The position numbers and the translations under genes are program-made. From assembly GCA_001799225.1 (NCBI GenBank), contig MGTA01000246.1, positions 25,045 to 30,759 on the forward strand: a stretch of DNA of 5,715 bases. Reading direction: 5' to 3'. Origin of the DNA: Deltaproteobacteria bacterium RIFOXYD12_FULL_50_9. Lineage in GTDB: Bacteria > Desulfobacterota > Desulfobulbia > Desulfobulbales > CALZHT01. The notes under the pieces were generated by a model, which saw only the letters and a program-made list of their open reading frames with translations, was not told where the DNA came from and ran no database searches. Positions 1 through 5,715 of this stretch are shown here, one piece after another; position 1 is the stretch's first letter, and every line of letters starts with the position of its first letter.

Positions 1-969
1 GACGGAGTGATATACTGCGACGTTGGCAAAGTGAAAGTGCAGACCGCGGTAAGCGTCTTCAATCCGGCAGTATTCAATGAGGTTGCGGGCGCCATCGCTG
101 TTAAAGATATTGATGGCATCCCAGGTGCCGGGTTTAGGGTTTTTTTCAGCCGAGCGGAAGATGATGGGATTATCAGGCGTACCCTTGGCGATCAGCACCC
201 CTTGAATCATTATGCCGTTTTCGCCAATGCCGTCGTTGTTGGTATCGTTGCGGCTGAACTCAATTACACTGCCCGGCAAAATAATCAGGCGGCTGGCGAT
301 CGGCAGGCGGAGCAGACCGTTCACCTGGATACGGCCTTGCCAGATAGTTTCGCCCAACAGCGCCTCGCTGCCATATCGCCTTCGAACTTCTTGATTCCGT
401 GTGGGAATAGCCGGCAGTTGTTGGGGGACCGGCGCTGTCTCTCCGCGAATGAGTAGATTTTTTTTAGTGTTTTCAATAATGGTTACTTCTGTTTGGTTGA
501 CCTGGGCGCCGCGCAGTGTAAAAAGACCGTAATCGTTTTTGCTGATCTCGCAGTTCTTGAGAGTTACCAGGGAATTTTTACCTTGCGCCACGAGTCCGTA
601 GTGGTTCCGGCGTAACATGCAGTTTTCTGCAGCAAGTGAGCCGGCTGTTATTTCGAAGGCGTTTTCAGCATCCTCAATCCGGCAATATCGGGCGATTACC
701 TGGCCGCCGTTGATGAGAATGCCGGCCCAACGCTCTTTTTCGCCCCCCGGTTTAAGGGAGAAAAAGATTGGAGATTCGGATGTCCCCTGGATGTTTAGGG
801 TGCCGCGGACAGTTATCTCGGTTAAAGGGGAGAGGTATTCGGGATCAGTCTTGGTGCTGTCCGATGAGATGATCAGGATGGTGGCTCCTGGTTTGATGGT
901 GAGGGTGATTCCGGCAGGGATAACGATATCATCTTCAACTATAACATTGCCTTGCCAGACGGTATCCAA
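1..969 (-). repeat. Duplicated ~205-residue module inside the beta-helix gene
   Basis: Two divergent copies of one module follow each other: residues 31-235 (bases 355-969) and 236-353 (bases 1-354, cut by the edge). Matching landmarks are WQG at 35 and 240, PG at 57 and 262, GT followed by PI at 92-98 and 293-299, W at 111 and 313, and YCRIEDA at 125 and 330. The outer landmarks are exactly 205 residues apart. Inside the module, a 4-residue difference before GT is made up after it. The similarity is clear in protein and weak in DNA, so the duplication is old or strongly diverged. Confidence 0.75.
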
Positions 970-1059
970 AGCCAGGCTTTGGGCGGATACCGGAGATGGT
1001 TGGCAGAACATAGCCGCCAGAGCAGTGAATATGCAGACAAAAATCAGGAAACGAGTCAT
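1..1059 (-). CDS. Exported right-handed parallel beta-helix repeat protein (N-terminal part; cut by window edge)
   Basis: The reading frame stays open from the ATG at 1059 to base 1, giving 353 residues; the C-terminus lies outside the window. Residues 1-26 form a type I signal peptide: R3, then a hydrophobic core, with likely cleavage after PVSA. The rest is rich in short V/I/L strands and turns in rungs of about 21-23 residues, for example NC-x(6)-YGL at 146-156 and 169-179, which is typical of right-handed parallel beta-helices (pectate-lyase or NosD-like folds). A large module repeats with a 205-residue offset (see repeat entry). No catalytic motif is recognised, so a binding or structural role outside the inner membrane is the safest reading. 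An in-frame ATG at 1074 would add MQLLI and lie 2 bases after the upstream stop. I prefer 1059 because the charged residue then precedes the hydrophobic core. Neither start has a good Shine-Dalgarno, so coupling to the upstream gene is likely. Confidence 0.85.
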   Translation of the reverse strand, partial: MTRFLIFVCIFTALAAMFCQPSPVSAQSLALDTVWQGNVIVEDDIVIPAGITLTIKPGATILIISSDSTKTDPEYLSPLTEITVRGTLNIQGTSESPIFFSLKPGGEKERWAGILINGGQVIARYCRIEDAENAFEITAGSLAAENCMLRRNHYGLVAQGKNSLVTLKNCEISKNDYGLFTLRGAQVNQTEVTIIENTKKNLLIRGETAPVPQQLPAIPTRNQEVRRRYGSEALLGETIWQGRIQVNGLLRLPIASRLIILPGSVIEFSRNDTNNDGIGENGIMIQGVLIAKGTPDNPIIFRSAEKNPKPGTWDAINIFNSDGARNLIEYCRIEDAYRGLHFHFANVAVYHSV

Positions 1060-1076
1060 AATTAATAGTTGCATAA

Positions 1077-1970
1077 CTAGCGGTTACCGGCATCGGTTAC
1101 CGGGTTTTGCTGAAACGGTTTGAACATGGTTTTCCCAAGGGCCGCGTCACCGTTTTTATTAAAAATAATATTGGCATTGGCCGGCAAAGGCAACTGATCG
1201 AGTGAGATCATATTATCGGGCCTTAGTTTTGCCCCCCCTGAAAAGGTCGACCTGTCTCCCTTGGGGTAACATGGTATATCAATATTGACCGTGCGGTCCG
1301 CCGGTACCTCTACCGGGTTTGCCGGATAGTAGCAGTAGAGATCTCCCTCCTTGAGAGGGCGAACTCTTTTCAGGTCTGTCAATTTCTTGGCGATTATTAT
1401 GTACTTGCCGGCCGGAACAGGGAGTTTGAAGGTTGCATCCGGGCGGTTTGCTTCGGTGATAAAGCCGAGACCCTTCAATATGGGAGTGCCCTCGCGAAAA
1501 ATCGTCACATAGGCGTTGCTTACCGGCTCACCCTTGTAGGTGACAATACCGTCGAGAGATGAAGGGCCATTGGTCAATACCGGCTGTTTTATTTCGTTTA
1601 CCATAATGGGAAGCCAGATGTTTTGCTTATCGATGTTGATCGGGTTGTTGCCATGGTACCCCATGTACTCCTTCCCCTCGCGTTGACCTCTGGCTGTAAA
1701 CAGGTATTCGCCGGCCGGCAGTTCCAGTTTGTAGACGCCGTTGGTGTCGGTTGCCCGGGAATTAAGGAAAACCGCGCCGGCCACAAGATCAGCATACGAT
1801 TTGTATACCAATACTCTGGCCTCTGGTAAAGGGCCAAACTGGCTGAAAACTCGGCCTTCGATCTTGATAGTTGGATGACCGGCAGATAAAACAGTTGGCG
1901 GGGCAAAGAGTAATAAGCAAAGAAACAGGAGAATCGATGCGAGAAAAGAGTAATTAAGGGCGAAGTGCAT
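1077..1970 (-). CDS. Exported protein with two carboxypeptidase-regulatory-like (transthyretin-type) domains
   Basis: The protein has 297 residues. Residues 1-30 are a signal peptide with a long hydrophobic core, cleaved probably after VLSA. Two beta-sandwich domains follow, at about 35-117 and 138-233. Each starts with a GxV strand (EGRV at 38, DGIV at 140), carries a P-x-A/S-x-A-x-V element, and contains PAGxY at 85 and 186, the hallmark turn of carboxypeptidase-regulatory-like domains. Each ends with a related segment (YHGNNPINID at 105, YYPANPVEVP at 214). Residues 240-297 match nothing I recognise. The mature chain has only two cysteines, C213 and C234, which could form a disulfide. Such domains usually act in binding or as spacers in secreted proteins, and related folds occur as accessory parts of some bacterial nickel uptake systems; that link is inference here. 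A TAG lies in frame 15 bases upstream of the start, which fixes the ATG. The ribosome site is poor (AGG 13 bases upstream). Confidence 0.85.
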   Translation of the reverse strand: MHFALNYSFLASILLFLCLLLFAPPTVLSAGHPTIKIEGRVFSQFGPLPEARVLVYKSYADLVAGAVFLNSRATDTNGVYKLELPAGEYLFTARGQREGKEYMGYHGNNPINIDKQNIWLPIMVNEIKQPVLTNGPSSLDGIVTYKGEPVSNAYVTIFREGTPILKGLGFITEANRPDATFKLPVPAGKYIIIAKKLTDLKRVRPLKEGDLYCYYPANPVEVPADRTVNIDIPCYPKGDRSTFSGGAKLRPDNMISLDQLPLPANANIIFNKNGDAALGKTMFKPFQQNPVTDAGNR

Positions 1971-2096
1971 GCAGGTGAGGACCTATTCTCAGGATTGAAG
2001 TTGGCATGTAACGATATGCAATCTCATATATATCATAAACTCCAACGAAACGCTTATATTCGATCTGTGCAGGCACGTTACGGCGGTTACAAACAA
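1971..2096 (-). promoter_or_regulatory. AT-rich intergenic gap, possible promoter for the last two genes
   Basis: This is the longest gap in the window (126 bases). Its middle is AT-rich (about 2020-2040) and on the minus strand contains TATGAT at 2032-2037, a 5-of-6 match to a sigma-70 -10 box. No acceptable -35 box stands 16-18 bases before it, and no sigma-54 motif was found. No stem followed by a T tract marks a terminator for the phnD-like gene. A separate promoter is plausible from position, but the sequence support is weak. Confidence 0.2.
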
Positions 2097-2990
2097 TCAA
2101 TACTGTTGATACGGTGGCATGTTGGTCCGTTTGGCCATCTCCCGAACGATATCAAAGTCCTTGTCTGTGATGTCGGCAATCCCTTGTAAAGAAGCGCGGG
2201 CCAGGACCTTGACGGTTTCGCCGTTTATTTCTACGGTATCTTTTTCAGTGATTGCCAGCAGATTCTTTTTGAACTCTCTGGCCAGAGCATCATCCACCCG
2301 TTGGGTAACTGCAAAATTGCAGTAGGGGATTAAAGGACCGTCGGCCAGGATGGTAAAGTCTTCCGGATCAATCCTGCCGTCCTGAATCATAATTTCAAAA
2401 TCATTATAGGGAAAGGCGCCGGCATCATATTTTTCGTACAAAACGCCGTAGATAACCTTTTCGTGTTTATATGTGCCTTTGGGGATCGAGAATGAGGCGA
2501 GGTCTTTATCCGGGTTGATGCCGCCCTGCTGGAGCAGATCAATCTGGCTCATGAAACCGGTCGGTGCCAGCATTGGTCCGAAGATCATGGTTTTGCCCTT
2601 GAGGTCACCAAGGGTTTTGATACCGCTTTTTTTCAAGACGGCGATAACCCCCTTGGAACGATCAGCCAGCGAGCCTCTCTTCTCCACGGCCAGAACTTCG
2701 AGGCCGTTATGGCGATTCATCATAATATACAACAGCGAATTGGTATGAGTGAAATCCAGTTTGTCGACTTCATTGGCAAAACTGGTGGTATCTATAGCAA
2801 CCGCTTCGAATTCTACACCCATTTTTTTGCTCATGAATTTGGTGAGCGGCAGAAAACGATTGAGGGTCTCCTGTTCGCTGTCGCAGATCATGTAGCCGAT
2901 TTTGTATTTTTGCGCTGTCTGTGTAGTGGCTGCGGGCTTGCAGGATGTTGTCATCAAAAGAGCAAGACAGAGCATCAAGTATCTGATCAT
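2097..2990 (-). CDS. PhnD-like (phosphate/phosphite/phosphonate family) periplasmic substrate-binding lipoprotein
   Basis: This 297-residue protein has the size and fold signature of PhnD-type ABC solute-binding proteins. It starts with a short hydrophobic signal and TTSC, so C17 is the probable lipidated cysteine; the box is imperfect because -3 is T. The mature chain opens with a YKIGYM strand (29-34). It has the family segment LGDLKGKTMIFGP (127-139), a ligand-loop equivalent LAPTGFM (141-147), DAGAFPYNDFE (189-199) and LIPYCNFAV (220-228). Relatives usually carry STSG in the ligand loop; here it reads APTG, so the usual oxyanion contacts look altered. No ABC ATPase or permease gene is in the window. 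The gene overlaps the TPR gene by ATGA and has a good ribosome site, so the two are translationally coupled. The ligand is unknown; the family assignment is firm, and phosphonate as ligand is not. Confidence 0.88.
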   Translation of the reverse strand: MIRYLMLCLALLMTTSCKPAATTQTAQKYKIGYMICDSEQETLNRFLPLTKFMSKKMGVEFEAVAIDTTSFANEVDKLDFTHTNSLLYIMMNRHNGLEVLAVEKRGSLADRSKGVIAVLKKSGIKTLGDLKGKTMIFGPMLAPTGFMSQIDLLQQGGINPDKDLASFSIPKGTYKHEKVIYGVLYEKYDAGAFPYNDFEIMIQDGRIDPEDFTILADGPLIPYCNFAVTQRVDDALAREFKKNLLAITEKDTVEINGETVKVLARASLQGIADITDKDFDIVREMAKRTNMPPYQQY

Positions 2991-3574
2991 TTCGTTACCT
3001 CTTTGTGCTTCTGGCTGGATACGGCTGTTTTGGCGCGCAGGTTCTGCAGGGCGGATCTGAGGGCAGCCTCTTCGTCCTTGGTTTGTTTGCCGGTGGGCGT
3101 TGAGGTGCCGGCGGCCGGTTTTAACAGGCGCAGACCGTTTTCATAAGCATTTTCCGCAGGTTTGCTTTGGCCGGTTGCCTCAAGGGCCTTCCCAAGATGC
3201 AGGTAAACCGCGACATCCTTCGGATTGATAACTATGGCATCCTGCAATAATTTCACCGCTTCCGGATAGCGTTGCTGTTTGATGCGGACCAGGCCGAGCG
3301 CGTCCATGGCGTCGAAATTTTTGGGTGCCATACTGAGAATCAGGGTGAACTGGCTTTCAGCCTCGGATATTTTATTTCTGTTTAAGAGAAGCATGCCGTA
3401 TTTATTGCGTAACTCAATATCCTTGGGATTAAGATCGACATATATCCGGTATTCCATCTCGGCAATTACTGGAATGGACTCGGTTCCGACATGTGCTTGG
3501 CTGATAGACGGCACCGTAATCGAACAATATAAGCCGAGGCAAATAATCAGAGCAACTATTGATCGTTGTTTCAT
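2987..3574 (-). CDS. Exported tetratricopeptide-repeat (TPR) protein
   Basis: The protein has 195 residues. Residues 1-27 are a signal peptide (K2 and R4, a hydrophobic core, likely cleavage after SISQA). Three consecutive 34-residue TPR motifs start at the repeated P-K at 50-51, 84-85 and 118-119, each with the usual G/A and Y/F pattern and ending near the next proline. A partial helix at 36-49 precedes them. The tail (153-195) is polar, rich in K, T, S and A, and probably flexible. TPR arrays bind other proteins, so this is best read as a periplasmic scaffold or adaptor. The overlap of its TGA with the ATG of the PhnD-like lipoprotein makes that protein the most likely partner. It starts 51 bases after nicO. 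GTGAG directly touches the ATG, which is too close for a normal ribosome site, so initiation is weakly explained. No catalytic residues are evident. Confidence 0.87.
   Translation of the reverse strand: MKQRSIVALIICLGLYCSITVPSISQAHVGTESIPVIAEMEYRIYVDLNPKDIELRNKYGMLLLNRNKISEAESQFTLILSMAPKNFDAMDALGLVRIKQQRYPEAVKLLQDAIVINPKDVAVYLHLGKALEATGQSKPAENAYENGLRLLKPAAGTSTPTGKQTKDEEAALRSALQNLRAKTAVSSQKHKEVTK
2997..3002 (-). promoter_or_regulatory. Shine-Dalgarno site of the PhnD-like gene
   Basis: AGAGGT on the minus strand stands 6 bases before the ATG at 2988-2990. It lies inside the end of the TPR coding region and confirms the ATGA-overlap start. It is the best-placed ribosome site in the window. Confidence 0.65.
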
Positions 3575-3625
3575 CTCACTATATTTCAGGCTATCCTGCT
3601 TTCAATCCGGGAAGTGTTATATAAA

Positions 3626-4438
3626 TTAGGCAGCTATGGTTTTAAGGGCATGGATCAAGGTATAAACACCTAAGCCGGTAATAATCAGGGCGCTGATGAT
3701 CCCCATGGTTCGAGTAAAGTCCGGCGATGGACTGAGATGTTCCGCATACTTACCGGCACAGGCCAGGGTTACTCCGATAACCACCATCACCAGACCAAGA
3801 CCGATACTGAAAAAGAGAGCCGTAATTAAACCGCCAATGGCATTGCCGGCGCTAATGCCGATCAAAAGCGAGGACATGGCAGCCGGACAGGGCGTAAGTC
3901 CCCCGGAAATACCCAGCATCAGCAGACTCCAGCGATCCCGTTTGGCAGGTTGGTCGAGATTGTGGCCGGGGCAGCAATGTTTATGATCATGGTCATGATG
4001 ATGGTCATGATCAACTGGATGAGCATGGCATTGATCGTGATTATTCCCATGCTCATGATCGTGATTGTGGTCATGCCCATGATCGTGATGGTGATGGTTG
4101 CCGAAGAGATGAAAGTGGAGATGGCCGCCTCCCCGGCCAAGTCGCGCAATCAGCATCCAGATCCCCACTGCCAGGACAAGCAGGGCTGAGAGGAGGCCGA
4201 ACCAGGCGTGGACGGTCTCCTGGGAAAATGACAAAGAGAGAAGCGCTGCGGCAATCCCGAGGACAATAATACTGAAAGTGTGGGCGATCGTGGCTACAAT
4301 CCCGAGGATGATTCCATCCAATATCCGGCCTTTAGCGCCGATCATGTAGGCGGCAATGATCGATTTGCCATGGCCTGGTTCAAAGGCATGCAGAGCGCCG
4401 AGACCTATTGCGGTCAGATAGATCATGAATTTATCCAT
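3626..4438 (-). CDS. NicO-family nickel/cobalt transporter with a histidine-rich loop
   Basis: This is a 270-residue polytopic inner-membrane protein of the NicO (RcnA-like) type. Near the N-terminus is HAFEPGHGKS (17-26), the family's metal-path motif with H17 and H23. SGGLTPCPAA (178-187) is the second conserved motif, in the first membrane segment after the loop. About six membrane segments are visible: near 5-20, 41-70, 78-100, 171-197, 199-228 and 245-267. Between the third and fourth lies a hydrophilic loop with 24 His and 3 Cys in residues 106-159. The family moves Ni2+ or Co2+; RcnA exports, other members import, and the sequence alone does not give the direction. I chose the ATG at 4438, 1 base after the purB stop. 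A TTG at 4462 would add eight polar residues but would place the AAGGAGA ribosome site inside the gene. Loop length and charge are typical of metal-handling members. Confidence 0.9.
   Translation of the reverse strand: MDKFMIYLTAIGLGALHAFEPGHGKSIIAAYMIGAKGRILDGIILGIVATIAHTFSIIVLGIAAALLSLSFSQETVHAWFGLLSALLVLAVGIWMLIARLGRGGGHLHFHLFGNHHHHDHGHDHNHDHEHGNNHDQCHAHPVDHDHHHDHDHKHCCPGHNLDQPAKRDRWSLLMLGISGGLTPCPAAMSSLLIGISAGNAIGGLITALFFSIGLGLVMVVIGVTLACAGKYAEHLSPSPDFTRTMGIISALIITGLGVYTLIHALKTIAA
3962..4123 (-). repeat. Low-complexity His-rich coding tract in nicO
   Basis: This tract encodes residues 106-159 of the NicO protein. The plus strand reads as irregular CATGAT, CATGGT and GATCGTGAT units, the complement of alternating CAT/CAC and GAT/GAC codons (His-Asp). 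Because the repeat is imperfect and mixes His, Asp, Glu, Asn and Cys codons, it looks selected for metal ligands, although slippage may change its length between strains. Confidence 0.8.
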
Positions 4439-4439
4439 G

Positions 4440-5715
4440 TCAGCAGCCGGTCTCCTTGTCAAGGATGGTGCAGGCGCCTTTATGGTCTGCCAAGGGGCAG
4501 GCTGAAGGGGTGGCGGTTCCGGTTAGGGAAGAGGCTTTAAGCCACTGGCTGGCAGTGGCTACAACTCTATCGGTGAGCATTACGGAGAGTCCAATATGTT
4601 TTGCCGGATCAACTGTCTGTTTAAGAAGTTCGCGCGAAAAGGCGTTTTGAATTTCCGGTCGGTTATATATACGGTCAATAAGAGAGTCAGGGTGATTGCG
4701 GCCGTCTATGGTCACATCGTAAAGCAGTTGGTGGGCTGCCTGCTTGCCCATTTTTTCAGCCAGCAGGAACATAAGAGCTTCAGTGGAGATCAGGCTTGAG
4801 GAGTTCAATAAATTTGTCCGGATACTCTCCTCATGGATTATGAGACCGCCAAGGATCGTTCGCATCAGCGCCAACCCTCCGCACAGGTAAAGGGAGGAAT
4901 CCGTGATAGTAACCCATTCCAGGCGGACCGCCCGATAATCTCGTTCGTGTTCGTTGATCAGAGCATCGAAGGCCAGTCCGGCATTGGCTCGAATCAGGCG
5001 GGCCAGGACTACCACCTGTTCGCAGAGTTCGGGATTGCGTTTGTGCGGCATCGCTGAGGAGCCCTTCTGCCCCGGCGAAAAATACTCCTCCGCCTCCCGC
5101 ACCTCCGTCCGCTGCAAAAGCCGTATCTCCTGGGCAAATTTGTCTATGGAAGACGCTACGATCGCAAGCGTCGTAAAGTATTCCGCATGACGATCCCGCT
5201 GGACAATCTGTGAGGATGCAGGCGCCGGCTTCAATCCCACCTTATCGCAGACGTACTCTTCAATAGAGGGGTCGATAAAAGAAAATGTGCCGACAGCGCC
5301 GGAAATCTTGCCGGCGCTGATTGTCTCTTTAGCCCGGACAAGCCTTTCCCGGTTTCGCTCCATTTCGGAGTGCCAGATCGCCAGCTTCAGGCCGAAGGTT
5401 ATCGGCTCCGCGTGGATCCCGTGGGAACGGCCGATCATCAGCGTCCGGCGGTGGGCAAACGCCTTTCTTTTGAGTGCCTCCAGAAGCAGGTCGACATCCT
5501 CGATCAGCAGCTCCGCCGCCTCCCGCAGCAGGAGCGCCAGGGAGGTATCCAGCACATCCGACGAGGTCATGCCGCGATGGATAAATCTGCTGTCATCCCC
5601 GACTTTTTCCGATACGGATGTTAAAAAGGCGATCACATCGTGCTTGGTGGTTTTTTCAATCTCGTCAATACGTTCGATGTCGAAACCGGCCCGCTCCCTG
5701 ATGTTTTTCAGCGCC
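4440..5715 (-). CDS. purB: Adenylosuccinate lyase (PurB-like), 5' end outside the window
   Basis: The window shows 424 residues to the stop; perhaps 40-50 N-terminal residues are missing. Adenylosuccinate lyase releases fumarate in two steps of purine synthesis (SAICAR to AICAR, adenylosuccinate to AMP) in the cytoplasm. Counting from the edge, visible motifs are KHD (24-26, with the expected catalytic-region His), TSSDVLDT (50-57), GRSHGIHAEP (95-104, with the general-acid His), QRDRHAE (172-178) and the superfamily signature GSSAMPHKRNP (218-228) with the catalytic-loop serine. The frame continues upstream of the GTG at 5634-5636, which is an internal valine. Two things are odd. The segment after HERD (256-259) reads YRAVRLEW instead of the usual serine-rich phosphate-binding stretch, resembling carboxymuconate cycloisomerase-type relatives. 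The end has about 30 extra residues with C406, H411, C415 and C424. Enzyme class is very likely; the exact substrate is slightly less certain. Confidence 0.88.
   Translation of the reverse strand, partial: ALKNIRERAGFDIERIDEIEKTTKHDVIAFLTSVSEKVGDDSRFIHRGMTSSDVLDTSLALLLREAAELLIEDVDLLLEALKRKAFAHRRTLMIGRSHGIHAEPITFGLKLAIWHSEMERNRERLVRAKETISAGKISGAVGTFSFIDPSIEEYVCDKVGLKPAPASSQIVQRDRHAEYFTTLAIVASSIDKFAQEIRLLQRTEVREAEEYFSPGQKGSSAMPHKRNPELCEQVVVLARLIRANAGLAFDALINEHERDYRAVRLEWVTITDSSLYLCGGLALMRTILGGLIIHEESIRTNLLNSSSLISTEALMFLLAEKMGKQAAHQLLYDVTIDGRNHPDSLIDRIYNRPEIQNAFSRELLKQTVDPAKHIGLSVMLTDRVVATASQWLKASSLTGTATPSACPLADHKGACTILDKETGC
4451..4457 (-). promoter_or_regulatory. Likely Shine-Dalgarno site of nicO
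   Basis: AAGGAGA on the minus strand lies 12 bases before the ATG at 4436-4438 and within the last codons of the purB-like gene. The spacing is longer than ideal, but the motif is strong and supports the ATG over the TTG at 4462. It implies that nicO translation follows purB. Confidence 0.5.

Noticed and set aside
7..456. Plus-strand open frame of 149 codons
   Set aside because: It lies fully antisense to the beta-helix gene, shows no signal, domain or ribosome site, and is explained by the codon bias of the real frame.
617..1123. Plus-strand open frame of 168 codons
   Set aside because: It is antisense to the well-supported beta-helix signal peptide and first module, crosses a gene boundary, and has no recognisable protein features.
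2067..2076. GTGC-AG-GCAC palindrome as a terminator stem
   Set aside because: The loop would be only two bases, the stem four, and no T tract follows on the minus strand.
3575..3625. Terminator or promoter between nicO and the TPR gene
   Set aside because: No stem-loop with a T tract and no paired -35/-10 boxes could be found in the 51 bases.
3962..4123. CRISPR-like or tandem-repeat array
   Set aside because: Units are short and irregular, without spacers, and lie in a conserved reading frame as His-rich protein sequence.
3919..4149. Minus-strand 76-codon frame with repeated Ile-Thr-Met
   Set aside because: It is a shifted reading of the same low-complexity tract inside nicO.
3950..4189. 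Plus-strand frame rich in Met, Ile and Val that looks like a membrane segment
   Set aside because: It is the complement of the His-Asp codons in the NicO loop; CAT/GAT repeats read backward give ATG/ATC. It is a composition artefact.
4439..4462. TTG at 4462 as the start of nicO
   Set aside because: It would add a polar eight-residue leader not expected in the family and put the AAGGAGA site inside the coding region; the ATG at 4438 fits better.
5634..5636. GTG as the start of the adenylosuccinate lyase
   Set aside because: The same frame continues upstream to the edge with family sequence including the KHD motif, so this GTG encodes an internal valine.

Overview
The window holds six genes, all read from the minus strand. 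In order of transcription they are: the 3' part of an adenylosuccinate lyase gene (purB-like, 4440-5715), a NicO-family nickel/cobalt transporter (3626-4438), an exported TPR protein (2987-3574), a PhnD-like substrate-binding lipoprotein (2097-2990), an exported protein with two carboxypeptidase-regulatory-like (transthyretin-type) domains (1077-1970), and the N-terminal part of an exported parallel beta-helix protein (1-1059). No RNA gene, insertion sequence, CRISPR array or convincing rho-independent terminator was seen.

The tight packing, signal peptides, lipoprotein and moderate base composition fit a Gram-negative bacterium. The mix of a His-rich NicO permease, an orphan PhnD-like lipoprotein, carboxypeptidase-regulatory-like proteins and beta-helix proteins recalls the deltaproteobacterial lineages (Desulfuromonadota or Desulfobacterota). 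That placement is an inference from gene content, and no marker in the window settles it.

Spacing suggests at least two blocks. purB and nicO are 1 base apart, nicO and the TPR gene 51 bases, and the TPR and phnD-like genes overlap by ATGA. A 126-base AT-rich gap then precedes the carboxypeptidase-regulatory-like and beta-helix genes, which are 17 bases apart (2 if the earlier beta-helix start is used). The five genes after purB all encode membrane, lipid-anchored or secreted proteins.

A working idea is that they form an envelope module for capturing or handling a metal or small anion: an inner-membrane permease with a 24-histidine loop, a periplasmic TPR scaffold, a solute-binding lipoprotein without ABC partners in the window, and two secreted beta-rich proteins. 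purB is probably a housekeeping neighbour, although it has a divergent substrate-binding segment and an unusual Cys/His tail.
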